From NCBI RefSeq assembly GCF_900108365.1, contig NZ_FNWQ01000005.1, forward strand, positions 1 through 64,000: a stretch of DNA of 64,000 nt, read 5' to 3'. This document shows positions 33,083 to 41,488 of this stretch, piece by piece. The stretch comes from Chryseobacterium culicis. GTDB taxonomy: Bacteria; Bacteroidota; Bacteroidia; Flavobacteriales; Weeksellaceae. The position numbers were made by a program, and so were the translations under genes. The number at the start of each line of letters is the position of its first letter. The first letter of the stretch is position 1. The notes under the pieces were generated by a model that saw nothing but the letters and a program-made list of their open reading frames with translations, was not told the DNA's origin and searched no databases.

Positions 33083-33733
33083 ATGATGAAACCAAGATTG
33101 ACCATTTTTGATGAACCCATGCTGTATACAGAGGGATTATCAAGACTACTTTCACAGAGTAATATTTTCAGTACCATAGACATTTGTAATTCCCCAGAAT
33201 CCCTCAGCAAACTTTTAAAACATCAGCCTTCGGAAATGCTTATCATGAGCTCTAATATGCTCATGCTGACGGAACTGTGCAAAATGACGGAAAATATTAT
33301 CTCTGAACATCAAAATATGAAAATCATCATTATAGGAAGCTCTTATGATGTGATTGACATCCGGAAACTCTTCAACAAAGGCATCAAAGGTTATCTGGAC
33401 AAAAACTGTACGTATGATGAATTCATCAAATCCATTAATATTCTGCTTCTCAACGAGATCTACATCTGCGATCATGCCAAGGAAAAAATGATCAGCTTTA
33501 TCAGCAGTGAACAGGAAAAACCCAACCCCCATATCAGAGAACCGCTTACCCGCCGGGAAATGGAAATCCTTAAACTTATATGTGACGGCAACAGCAGTAA
33601 AGACATTTCTGAAAAGCTTTTTATAAGCATCAATACGGTAGAAACACATCGAAAAAGAATTCTTTTAAAACTTAATGCTAAAAACTCAGTCGGAATTGTA
33701 AAATATGCGATAGAGAATCATATCATCGACTGA
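33083..33733 (+). CDS. LuxR-type regulator with degenerate receiver domain
   Basis: Protein of 216 residues: a receiver-like fold (about 5-125) and a NarL/LuxR HTH (LTRREMEILKLICDGNSSKD onward, about 150-212). The position that should hold the phospho-acceptor Asp reads MLIMSSNMLML, with no Asp anywhere in that strand-loop, while the rest of the fold (IFDEPM; KIIIIGSSYD; GYLDKNC) is kept. It cannot be switched by ordinary phosphorylation and may respond to a ligand, to dimerisation or to expression level. No kinase gene is adjacent. It is monocistronic with a terminator. Confidence 0.82.
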   Translation: MMKPRLTIFDEPMLYTEGLSRLLSQSNIFSTIDICNSPESLSKLLKHQPSEMLIMSSNMLMLTELCKMTENIISEHQNMKIIIIGSSYDVIDIRKLFNKGIKGYLDKNCTYDEFIKSINILLLNEIYICDHAKEKMISFISSEQEKPNPHIREPLTRREMEILKLICDGNSSKDISEKLFISINTVETHRKRILLKLNAKNSVGIVKYAIENHIID

Positions 33734-33755
33734 AATTCTTCCATGCAAAACTCAG

Positions 33756-33790
33756 AAAAAATTCCAGGCTTCACAGTCTGGAATTTTTTT
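33756..33790 (+). terminator. Intrinsic terminator after LuxR-type regulator
   Basis: An AAAAATTCCAG / CTGGAATTTTT stem with a 10-base loop is followed by T residues. The rest of the gap to 34087 is gene-free. Confidence 0.8.
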
Positions 33791-34087
33791 GTGCCTGAAC
33801 TGGATCTTAGATCCACAATCAGACAGACTACTTATTCATAAACTTTATTCTAAGGATGGAAGTGAGGTGAAGAGATTGAAAACCGGTCTGCTAAAAATTT
33901 ATATTGCTTAGACCTTATTATTTCATTTTGCAAACAACCCGGATTTCCAATCTCATGCTCACTACTGGAACTTTAACCTTAAAACCTGGACTTTATAACA
34001 GTAATAATCATTTCTCAGGTAAAGCCCATTATTACATTAAATGTCAACGAAAATGATAAACAACATTTAAATTTTGAACTTTGAATC

Positions 34088-35599
34088 TTATTCATAATCC
34101 GGCATTTCTCCGTTACTGAAAAGTGAAGTACGGGTAAGATCCGTCAGCGTACTGCTCAGATCAATCACCATCACATTTCTTTGCGAAATATTGTCATTGG
34201 AAGTATTCATAAAAATAACCTGCGCGTTGTTGGGTGAAAATCTTGGATCAAGATCGTTGGTCCCCAGCACTTTTTCGCTTTCTGCTGAGATGTCACTTAC
34301 GACATCGGTAGTCAGATTATAGATAAAGATATGGGAATCCAGCTGACGGTAATTTCCGCTTCCATCCATATATCCTGACATATCACGGGTAAAGAGAAGA
34401 AGCTGTCCGTCTACCGAGAAATTCAAACCGCCACTGGCGCCGGCAGTACCTGATAATACGGTTTTCAGAATATTCCCTGTGGTATCTATGACGTAAATTC
34501 TGGTATTATAACCATTATAATCATTGGTTTTCAATGCTATTTTGCTTCCGTCGTAGCTCCAGTCGCATTCTGAGATCATGCTTCCGTCCGGAGTAGTATA
34601 CACGAGGGTCAGGCCGCTGCCGTCTTTGTTAATTCTGTAGAGTTTATTGAAATTGGCATACAAAATCTCCTTACCGTTGGTACTCCAGGAAAAATCCATT
34701 TCATAGTTATTAAAGCCCGCTACAGGAACCGTTGTTACTTTAAAAGGATTGGAACCATCAGGATTGGCGGTATAAATATGCGTACTTCCTCCTTCTGTAC
34801 GAAGGAATGCGATGAGGCCGGCATTATTATTTTTACGGGGCCTCCAGCTGTTGTAGGAAGAACTGGTAAACTGGAAGCTGTTTCCCTGGCTGTCACTGGA
34901 AATGATCACAAAGTTTCCGTTCTGTTTTTGGGTGTAATGATACCTGTTGGCAGGCACCGTATTGGTGGTAAATTTGCTGATAGAGCTTAAAACTGGCTGG
35001 TGAATGCCGTCCGAAACAGACACCTGCCAGAAGTAACTTACACCAAACTTCAGATTTGACAGCGTATAATGATTAGCCGTCAAATCATTAACCTGAATCA
35101 CATTAGTGTCAAGATTATTTTTAATTGTCAAACTGTATTTTAAGACATCCGCAGTATCCGGATCTGTTGCACTCCAGGTTAATTCAACGCTCAGGGGCTG
35201 ATTCACTGCGTTATCTATCGGACTTAACAACTGCGGTGTAGCGGGAGGAGAGTTCAGAGACGTGTCATCATCCATCTCAAAAACTACCGTTACCACCTGA
35301 TTTTCGTTTTGTATATTGACTGATTGAAAGCTTGTAATATATCCTGAAAGCTCTGCTTTCACGGAATAATTTCCTACCGGCATGGCTGCAATTTCAAATG
35401 AACCGTCTGTACCGCTGAACACCGTCTGCGTGGTAGGATTGGTGAAAATTTTCACATTGGGAATCGGCACATTACTGCCTCTTTTTACGACTTTTCCTTT
35501 TAACATTCCTGTTTGAGCCTGTTCTACAAGGTCTTCATTGCATGAAAACAGACAAAAAGCAAAGATGAATATGCTGAGTATTTTAATTAAAGTTTTCAT
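34088..35599 (-). CDS. Curli-operon lipoprotein: carboxypeptidase-D-type, Fn3 and beta-propeller domains
   Basis: Lipoprotein of 503 residues (lipobox CLFSC, Cys20). The order is a carboxypeptidase-regulatory-like domain (about 32-108: GMLKGKVVKRGSNVPIPNVK, GTDGSFEI, GNYSVKAELSGY), an Fn3-like domain (about 117-210) and a WD40/PD40 TolB-type propeller (about 220-500: SWSTNGKEILYANF, DWSYDGSKIAL, NFSVDGQLLLF, RFSPNNAQVIF). It is the last gene of the curli operon, 11 bp after csgG. A surface or periplasmic role in binding or docking curli or sugars is plausible; no catalytic motif is evident. Confidence 0.8.
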   Translation of the reverse strand: MKTLIKILSIFIFAFCLFSCNEDLVEQAQTGMLKGKVVKRGSNVPIPNVKIFTNPTTQTVFSGTDGSFEIAAMPVGNYSVKAELSGYITSFQSVNIQNENQVVTVVFEMDDDTSLNSPPATPQLLSPIDNAVNQPLSVELTWSATDPDTADVLKYSLTIKNNLDTNVIQVNDLTANHYTLSNLKFGVSYFWQVSVSDGIHQPVLSSISKFTTNTVPANRYHYTQKQNGNFVIISSDSQGNSFQFTSSSYNSWRPRKNNNAGLIAFLRTEGGSTHIYTANPDGSNPFKVTTVPVAGFNNYEMDFSWSTNGKEILYANFNKLYRINKDGSGLTLVYTTPDGSMISECDWSYDGSKIALKTNDYNGYNTRIYVIDTTGNILKTVLSGTAGASGGLNFSVDGQLLLFTRDMSGYMDGSGNYRQLDSHIFIYNLTTDVVSDISAESEKVLGTNDLDPRFSPNNAQVIFMNTSNDNISQRNVMVIDLSSTLTDLTRTSLFSNGEMPDYE

Positions 35600-35610
35600 A
35601 ATTCGTGTTT

Positions 35611-36975
35611 TTATTTGTTTCCGAAGTACAGGTTGATTCCTAATCCGAAGCGTAAAGCCTGATCTTTTCTTTTTCCGTTCACAAGACCCTCCCAGTCGTC
35701 TTTGAATCCCATATCGTATTGTGCGGACGCTCTAAGTGAGACATTGCGGCTGATCATATATTCCAGCCCTCCGCCGAATTGTGCTTTATATTGAGGCTTA
35801 TATTTTGAATACATGGCTCCTGCCCCACCGTACAGATAGGGGCTGAATCTGTATTTCGGGAAAAGAAGGTATTCCAGATTTACTTCAGGGCCGTAGTAGT
35901 TTCTTTTTACAATATTGGAATTTTCAAGCGTAAAATAAGTACCGTTCACTTCCACATTCAGGTAGGGAGTAAGAAAATATTTGAATCCCACCTTTCCTCC
36001 AACATTCATTTTGGGACCTACATAATCGTCTCTCACTTTCTGTGCTTCAATATGGGCAAATACGGAGAATTTCTGTCTGTATTGATCCGGATATCTTCCT
36101 CCTACGGCTCTTCCGGTGTTTTGTTCCTGTTCCTGATTATATTCGTTGATTAAAGTTTGGTAGGGCCCATTAGGATCTACTGCTTTTCCCCAAATTTTAT
36201 CTCGTATTCCTTCTACGATAAGGGATTTTACCGCCTTTTCTATCGCTTCGGTTACGGCAAGCTGTACGGGTTCATTCTGAGTGAGTCCTACTTCAGCTTC
36301 CAGAAGTCTTTCTGTATCAATATATCTGAAAAAACTTCCATTTACACTGGTGGAAAGAATAGTTTTGGAAGTATAAACCGTTTTAAGAATCTCTCCGTTA
36401 AGCGTAGAAACTGCACGAAGATAAATGGTAATTCTGTCCTGGCGGTACTGTGTAGACGCTCCGATACCGAAATATCTTGCCCCCAGGCCTCCTGTAAGAA
36501 TATTGCTGTCATAAGAAATGACACCGCCTTCAAGAAGAATTCCGGCGTATAAAAGAGGGGGAAGCGCCTGGCTGTTTTTGTCTGCATCCTTTATATACTC
36601 CTGACGTGTGGAACGGATGATTTGTCTTTCATTAAGAAGGTTGGCAATATTTTCTCTTTCAATAGGAATAAACCAATGGCTGTCTTCTAATGCTTTGATG
36701 AGAATGGTAGTGGTACCTTGGGGAACTGCCGTACTCCAGTTGTTTCCGTTTTCGGAAGGTTTGTACTGGCCGGTCTGGTCTCTGAATTTGTAGACTCCTA
36801 TTACAATCTTCTCTTTGGGAAGCGGAAGATTTTTCAACTCTGCGGTAGAAGAAGTAACCTCTCCTATCGTTGGTTTTTCGGGATCCGAAGGTAACCCAAA
36901 TATTGAACTACAGGCCTGCAGAACACATAGCAGGAAACTACAGAAAAAGATTCTGGTGTAAGTGTAGGTTGTCAT
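35611..36975 (-). CDS. csgG: Curli secretion channel CsgG with C-terminal barrel-like extension
   Basis: Protein of 454 residues with a lipobox (LQACSS, Cys22). Residues about 45-265 are the CsgG pore-forming domain: KIVIGVYKFRDQTGQYKPSE, WFIPIERENIANLLNERQII and GILLEGGVISYDSN, ending VEGIRDKIWG. Escherichia coli CsgG stops about here (277 residues). Here about 185 more residues follow with alternating amphipathic strands (GGKVGFKYFLTPYLNVEVN; SPYLYGGAGAMYSKY; FGLGINLYFGNK), typical of an outer-membrane beta-barrel. CsgG nonamers export curlin across the outer membrane. The extension may anchor, regulate or decorate the pore. Confidence 0.9.
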   Translation of the reverse strand: MTTYTYTRIFFCSFLLCVLQACSSIFGLPSDPEKPTIGEVTSSTAELKNLPLPKEKIVIGVYKFRDQTGQYKPSENGNNWSTAVPQGTTTILIKALEDSHWFIPIERENIANLLNERQIIRSTRQEYIKDADKNSQALPPLLYAGILLEGGVISYDSNILTGGLGARYFGIGASTQYRQDRITIYLRAVSTLNGEILKTVYTSKTILSTSVNGSFFRYIDTERLLEAEVGLTQNEPVQLAVTEAIEKAVKSLIVEGIRDKIWGKAVDPNGPYQTLINEYNQEQEQNTGRAVGGRYPDQYRQKFSVFAHIEAQKVRDDYVGPKMNVGGKVGFKYFLTPYLNVEVNGTYFTLENSNIVKRNYYGPEVNLEYLLFPKYRFSPYLYGGAGAMYSKYKPQYKAQFGGGLEYMISRNVSLRASAQYDMGFKDDWEGLVNGKRKDQALRFGLGINLYFGNK

Positions 36976-37000
36976 GGTAAGTTTATTTTTAGTTATTTCC

Positions 37001-37420
37001 TTATTTTGGAATTACGATCTCGGACTGATCGCCATTGCTGGTATCCAAAATATTGATTAAAAGTCCCTGATTCGTATTGGTGATCTGTAAATAAAGGGAA
37101 CCGAATAGATAATTTCCGGGCTTTATATTTCCATCACCAAACTGTTCATCAAACAGTTTTCTTGAAAGTTCACTGAGGATTTGTCTGTTCAGACTCTGGG
37201 TAAAGCTGTCAAGAGAGTTTACACGATCAAGCAAATTGCTGTAATCATTTTTTTCATCAAACTGATTCTGTGCATTAGCAGAGCTTAAAAGCCACTGATA
37301 ATTAAACGTATCTCCTCCGAAAGCCGGATTCACCGGTTTATAGACGAGCTGCTGAGATTTTCCGTAGAAAATACCCGCGATAAAGGTCAAAATCAACATA
37401 AAAGTTTTCATGGCGGACAT
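37001..37420 (-). CDS. csgF: Curli assembly protein CsgF
   Basis: Protein of 139 residues with a signal peptide and the CsgF signature directly after cleavage: QQLVYKPVNPAFGGDTFNYQ, then WLLSSANAQNQF. In E. coli this N-terminal segment inserts into the CsgG pore and the rest couples secretion to nucleation by CsgB. The length matches the family. It lies 25 bp before csgG and 2 bp after csgE in the operon. The start could also be the Met three codons further in (37411). Confidence 0.92.
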   Translation of the reverse strand: MSAMKTFMLILTFIAGIFYGKSQQLVYKPVNPAFGGDTFNYQWLLSSANAQNQFDEKNDYSNLLDRVNSLDSFTQSLNRQILSELSRKLFDEQFGDGNIKPGNYLFGSLYLQITNTNQGLLINILDTSNGDQSEIVIPK

Positions 37421-37422
37421 TT

Positions 37423-38157
37423 TTAATAGATAAATTCATTTTTGATAAGATTTTTCTTAGCGTTAAATTCCTTGATATATTTTAAGCTGTAAACCAGCTG
37501 TTCTTTCAAATAGTCTTCTGCGGGATTAGTCATAAAACTGTAGATAATCTTATCTTCAATCTGGATATTGATCTGGCCGCTTGTTCCCCGAAGAGGAAGC
37601 TCGGTAATGGTAACAGCGCTGCTGCTTTTATCCGGAAGCTGGCTGTACTGCATGTAGAACAGATCATAAAAATCTTTTCCCACTTTGGTTTTGGTTTCAT
37701 CAATGGTAAGCCCTCTCAGCTCGTAGGCTGTGTCTTCTTCTATTTTAGCCGTTTTCTTTTTAAAAAGATCACTGTTCAGCTCCAGACTGTCTTTGGCGAC
37801 CAGTTTTTGTGTTTCTTCGTCTCTGATATAAAGGAAAGCTTTCAACGCGTCTTTTGGCTCCAGGTTTACACTGATTTCTGATAACATTTTGACTTCATTG
37901 GGGTTTACTGAAAATTTACCACTCTGCTGGTTGTTTGAAAGATTTCCTCCGTTTCCTTTTTTAATAGAGACCAAAAGGTAGCTCAGCTCTTTATATACTG
38001 TGGTATTGTTCATTACAATTGCCTTTAATATAACCTGATTTTCAAGGAAACTGTTTTCTATTCTTGCGTTTACTTTTTTATCTTCCTGTCCATAACCCCT
38101 TACAGACAGGAAGGTAAAAAAAATGCTCAGGCTAAGGGAATATAAAAGTTTCATCAT
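37423..38157 (-). CDS. csgE: CsgE with an N-terminal CsgC/CsgH-like domain
   Basis: Protein of 244 residues with a signal peptide (to about GYGQ, residue 24). The C-terminal half (about 140-244) is CsgE: GLTIDETKTKVGKDFYDLFY, an ITELPLRGTSGQINIQIED stretch and KIIYSFMTNP. E. coli CsgE caps CsgG and delivers CsgA. The extra N-terminal half (about 28-130) has YLLVSIKKGNGG, QQSGKFSV and LSEISVNLEPKDALKAFLYI. This follows the CsgC pattern (lsLreGssGqsqT... LtklsLNisPdDrvkivv) and resembles CsgH, the periplasmic inhibitors of premature curlin amyloid. I therefore read it as a chaperone-plus-cap fusion. The fusion interpretation is inference. Confidence 0.85.
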   Translation of the reverse strand: MMKLLYSLSLSIFFTFLSVRGYGQEDKKVNARIENSFLENQVILKAIVMNNTTVYKELSYLLVSIKKGNGGNLSNNQQSGKFSVNPNEVKMLSEISVNLEPKDALKAFLYIRDEETQKLVAKDSLELNSDLFKKKTAKIEEDTAYELRGLTIDETKTKVGKDFYDLFYMQYSQLPDKSSSAVTITELPLRGTSGQINIQIEDKIIYSFMTNPAEDYLKEQLVYSLKYIKEFNAKKNLIKNEFIY

Positions 38158-38164
38158 TTGTGTT

Positions 38165-38563
38165 TTAATAATTTCGCATGAAAACCGTTTTATTATCCCC
38201 TTTTACATTGATCTGAATTCCGTCTGAAATGCTGTTGCTTCCTGTAACATCTATCATGTTATTATTTCCCTGTGCAGTAACGGCAGCTCTCGTTTCTTTA
38301 TCGGTAAATGAATTGATAAAATAGAGGGTATTGAAATCTCCCAGCTGTTTTACCACGATACTGGTCCGGGCGTTAAGAGAAAGCTCAGCATTGTTATAAT
38401 CACCCATCTGAATGATATTGGAACCGTAAGAACTCTGATCTGTCTGCTGCCTGGCGATAAGATGTAAGATTGTATTGCTGTTGATCTTATTCCAGTCTAT
38501 TTCCTGTGCCTGCACCCGCATGACTGCGAAAAGAGCAAATGCACTCCATTGTAAAGTAGACAT
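38165..38563 (-). CDS. Curlin-type minor subunit (CsgB-like)
   Basis: Protein of 132 residues with a signal peptide (MSTLQWSAFALFAVMRVQAQ). Degenerate curlin strands of the N-x-A/I-x-x-x-Q-x-G-x-x-N type follow: SNIIQMGDYNNAELS, SIVVKQLGDFNTLYF, AAVTAQGNNNMIDV, DGIQINVKGDNKTV. Fewer and less regular repeats than the next-door major curlin suit a nucleator (CsgB role). The start is the ATG at 38563; the longer frame has no signal peptide at its start. It is followed 7 bp later by csgE. Confidence 0.78.
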   Translation of the reverse strand: MSTLQWSAFALFAVMRVQAQEIDWNKINSNTILHLIARQQTDQSSYGSNIIQMGDYNNAELSLNARTSIVVKQLGDFNTLYFINSFTDKETRAAVTAQGNNNMIDVTGSNSISDGIQINVKGDNKTVFMRNY

Positions 38564-38610
38564 AATCTTTTTTGTATTATACACTGTGTAAACTGCTGAA
38601 AAGTGAAGGG

Positions 38611-38640
38611 TAAAAAAGGAGAAACACTGTAGTTTCTCCT
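38611..38640 (-). terminator. Intercistronic terminator between major curlin and csgB-like gene
   Basis: A perfect 9-bp stem (38632-38640 with 38617-38625, AGGAGAAAC and complement) with a six-base loop is followed on the minus strand by TTTTTT. It would let abundant curlin mRNA end here while only some transcripts continue into the assembly genes. Confidence 0.8.
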
Positions 38641-38678
38641 TTACCATTTTCTAAGATTTACAGTATATGTTATAGGGC

Positions 38679-39497
38679 CTAATTGGATTGATTCACAATC
38701 ATGGAGTTTCCGTTACCCATCTGAGTTCCTAAATGGATATGAGAATCACCACTCTGAGTTACCCAGGTAAAGTTACCGTTACCCATTTGAAGGTCAATGG
38801 CTGTGTTGGAATCTCCTACCTGGAACTGATAAAGCTGGTTGGCATTGCCTGCCTGTACTCCTGCAGAGGTGTTATCATCACCTACCTGAACAGAAGCTGC
38901 TATATTACCGTTTCCTGCCTGTGCATGAGTAGCGCTGTTATCATTACCCTCCTGATACTGAACAAGAATATTATTGGCACCTACCTGAACTCCGGTAGCG
39001 TCATTTCTTCTTCCAAGCTGAATTTGATAGGCTTCATTACCACTTCCTACCTGAATAGCTGAAGCATCATTTCTTCTTCCGTCCTGATACTGAACGACTG
39101 AGTTTCCTAATCCGATCTGTACTGAAGAAGCATCATTTCTTCTTCCAAGCTGAGTTTGCTCTGTAGCGTTAAGCACTCCTAGCTGCCATGTTGAAGCAGA
39201 GTTTCTGTTACCCATCTGCATTACTTCATTTGAGTTTCCGATACCCACCTGATCCACATCTATAGAGTTTCTGTTTCCAATACTCTGCGCATTATTGACG
39301 TTTAAGATTCCTACCTGATCAATATCTGCAGTATTACGATTCCCTGTTTGAGTAAGAGAATTGATGTTCACAAGACCGGTCTGGTCTACAGTAGCAACGT
39401 TTAAGTTTCCTGTTTGGGTAGTTACATCAATATTGAATTGTGCAAATCCGAAACTCATAGCGAATAGTGTAAGTACACCTGTAAGTAAATTTTTCAT
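38679..39497 (-). CDS. csgA: Major curlin subunit (CsgA-like) with about 22 repeats
   Basis: Protein of 272 residues with a signal peptide (to about FGFAQ, residue 20). From there to the end it is almost entirely an 11-residue repeat (xxxQxGxxNxA-type; for example IDQVGILN, QTQLGRRNDAS, VQVGDDNTSA). I count about 22 copies, giving about 11 strand-loop-strand units, against five in E. coli CsgA. Such repeats stack into the cross-beta amyloid fibre outside the cell. The middle units share GRRNDAS, suggesting recent internal duplication. It is first in the operon and followed by a terminator that should favour its excess over assembly genes. Confidence 0.9.
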   Translation of the reverse strand: MKNLLTGVLTLFAMSFGFAQFNIDVTTQTGNLNVATVDQTGLVNINSLTQTGNRNTADIDQVGILNVNNAQSIGNRNSIDVDQVGIGNSNEVMQMGNRNSASTWQLGVLNATEQTQLGRRNDASSVQIGLGNSVVQYQDGRRNDASAIQVGSGNEAYQIQLGRRNDATGVQVGANNILVQYQEGNDNSATHAQAGNGNIAASVQVGDDNTSAGVQAGNANQLYQFQVGDSNTAIDLQMGNGNFTWVTQSGDSHIHLGTQMGNGNSMIVNQSN

Positions 39498-39528
39498 CTT
39501 AGTAAAAATTAATTGGTTAATAGTAAGG

Positions 39529-39572
39529 CAAAGGTAGCTTCTACATCAAAGTGAAAAACCACCATCAAAGTG
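39529..39572 (-). promoter_or_regulatory. Curli operon promoter with direct repeats
   Basis: TACCTTTG (minus strand, 39529-39536) is a -7 box 32 bp before the curlin start. Just upstream lie two identical CATCAAAGTG words (39544-39553 and 39563-39572), 19 bp apart, overlapping the -33 region; they are a possible regulator site. The remaining 39573-39990 is gene-free. Confidence 0.5.
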
Positions 39573-40009
39573 TAAATTTCAAAAGTCACTGTTTATAGTT
39601 GTAGGGGTCACCAATTGCCGTTGTAAAGAGGTCATTGTTTTCAGTGACGGGAAAATACGGTGGTGAATTATTATCTGAAAGTAACTCCGGAAACAGTGAA
39701 TATTAAATAGTTTACAAATAGTACTCTCACTCATTATTTCACTTTAAGCACCATTTCAAGACATCACAATGCCGGGTTTTAAACGCTTTACCACATGGGC
39801 TATTTTTATAAATCAGGAAAGCAAAACTGATGACTGAAATTAAAGATGACCGTTTTTAAGGTTAATATTTTACTTTTTTTCTTTGACGGCGATAACGATC
39901 TGTTTTCGAACTGCAATTCATTGGCAACCCTCCTTCAATCCTGATTTGCACATAGGTTAATTAATGTTAAGGCATTTATTTCTTCAAGATATATTGTTAA
40001 ATTTGGAGT

Positions 40010-40639
40010 ATGGAAAATTTTGGAAAAGATTTATTACGAAAAATAAAAAGTGTAGAACTTCCCGGCGAACATGCGCACGGGGTTTTCTCACCTCCTTACC
40101 GACCTGTTTTTACCTATGATGAAGTATTGGCAAAGAATCCCAAATTTGCCGCTGTTAATATTGTTTTATATTTAAAAGACAATGAGTGGTATTTTCCGTT
40201 GATTCAAAGAACCATTAATGAGCACGACAGGCACAGCGGGCAGATATCCCTTCCGGGAGGAAAACGTGAGGAAATGGACAAAGATTTTGCCGAAACCGCA
40301 GTTCGGGAAACCTCTGAAGAAATAGGAATAGACAAACATTATGTTAGGATCATCAGACAAATGTCTCCTATTTATATACCACCCAGCAATTTTTACGTTT
40401 ATCCCTATATTTCTTATACTAAAAAGGATCCTACGTTTGTTCTTCAGCAGACAGAAGCTGTAGAGACAATAGAATTCCCCATTACCTCCTTTCTGAACCT
40501 GTCAGACACCCCAGAACTTATGGCTTTACCCAGCGCAGGCGGACATGAAGTTCCCGTGATCAATTTCAACGGATACATTATCTGGGGAGCTACAGCGATG
40601 ATATTAAGTGAATTCAGCCAGTTGCTGAAAAAAATGTAA
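40010..40639 (+). CDS. NUDIX hydrolase, CoA-pyrophosphatase-like
   Basis: Protein of 209 residues. The Nudix box (SLPGGKREEMDKDFAETAVR then ETSEEIGI, about 80-107) has Asp instead of the first box Glu, as is common in the CoA-pyrophosphatase (NudL/YeaB) subgroup, and keeps the catalytic REXXEE. It probably cleaves CoA or a nucleoside diphosphate derivative in the cytoplasm. It is first gene of a plus-strand group with plsC, a lipoprotein and mpl. A TAAATTTG box (39998-40005) ends only 4 bp before the ATG, so the mRNA may be leaderless. Confidence 0.82.
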   Translation: MENFGKDLLRKIKSVELPGEHAHGVFSPPYRPVFTYDEVLAKNPKFAAVNIVLYLKDNEWYFPLIQRTINEHDRHSGQISLPGGKREEMDKDFAETAVRETSEEIGIDKHYVRIIRQMSPIYIPPSNFYVYPYISYTKKDPTFVLQQTEAVETIEFPITSFLNLSDTPELMALPSAGGHEVPVINFNGYIIWGATAMILSEFSQLLKKM

Positions 40640-40666
40640 CTTTGCACTACCGTGTTTAATTGAGAG

Positions 40667-41473
40667 ATGGCGAAGAAAAATATTTTCACCGATGCATTCG
40701 GAACACCTTATTTTTTGAAAAGGTTTATTATTTTTATTTTAGGAATTGTTTCTTACAGAAGATTCAATGGCTTTAATAAGTTAAAAATAACCGGTACGGA
40801 ACATCTTGTGGATCTTCCGGACTCTAACGTACTTTTTGTATCCAACCATCAGACCTATTTTGCTGATGTGGCAGCAATGTACCATGCCTTCTGTGCTGTA
40901 AACAACGGATATTTAAACACGATAAAAAACCCGATCTATCTGCTGAACCCGAAGATTGATTTTTACTATGTAGCCGCAGAAGAAACCATGAATAAAGGAA
41001 TTCTTCCTAAGATTTTTAAAATTGCAGGAGCTGTAACAGTAAAAAGAACGTGGAGAGCAGAAGGAAAGAATGTCAACCGAATGGTAGACATGAGTGAGGT
41101 AGATAATATAATGAAAGCATTGGACAATGGCTGGGTGGCAACTTTCCCTCAAGGAACTACATCAGCTTTTGCCCAGGGACGAAGAGGAACAGCCAAACTG
41201 GTAAAGAATCAGCGTCCTATTGTAATTCCAATCAAAATCAACGGATTCAGAAGAGCTTTCGATAAAAAAGGACTCCGCGTAAAGGTAACCGGTGTAAAAC
41301 CTACGATGGAATTCAAGGCTCCTTTGGATATTGATTATGATAACGAAAAAGCACCGGAAATTTTATTGAAAATTATGACTGCCATTGAGCAGACAGAAGA
41401 TTTCAACCTATTACACAGTTATGATGAAGAACTTAAAGCTAAAAAATTAGAACAAAAGGACTTAAATCAGTAA
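40667..41473 (+). CDS. 1-acyl-glycerol-3-phosphate acyltransferase (PlsC-like)
   Basis: Protein of 268 residues of the LPLAT family. Motif I is NHQTYFAD (about 64-71, H-x4-D catalytic pair), and motif III is FPQGTTSAFAQGR (about 161-173), with Gln for the usual Glu. Hydrophobic stretches near the N-terminus (LKRFIIFILGIV) suit membrane association. It transfers acyl chains to lysophosphatidate or a related lysolipid in phospholipid synthesis. It follows the NUDIX gene by 27 bp and precedes a lipoprotein gene by 15 bp. Confidence 0.85.
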   Translation: MAKKNIFTDAFGTPYFLKRFIIFILGIVSYRRFNGFNKLKITGTEHLVDLPDSNVLFVSNHQTYFADVAAMYHAFCAVNNGYLNTIKNPIYLLNPKIDFYYVAAEETMNKGILPKIFKIAGAVTVKRTWRAEGKNVNRMVDMSEVDNIMKALDNGWVATFPQGTTSAFAQGRRGTAKLVKNQRPIVIPIKINGFRRAFDKKGLRVKVTGVKPTMEFKAPLDIDYDNEKAPEILLKIMTAIEQTEDFNLLHSYDEELKAKKLEQKDLNQ

Positions 41474-41488
41474 AGTAAATAGAAAATT

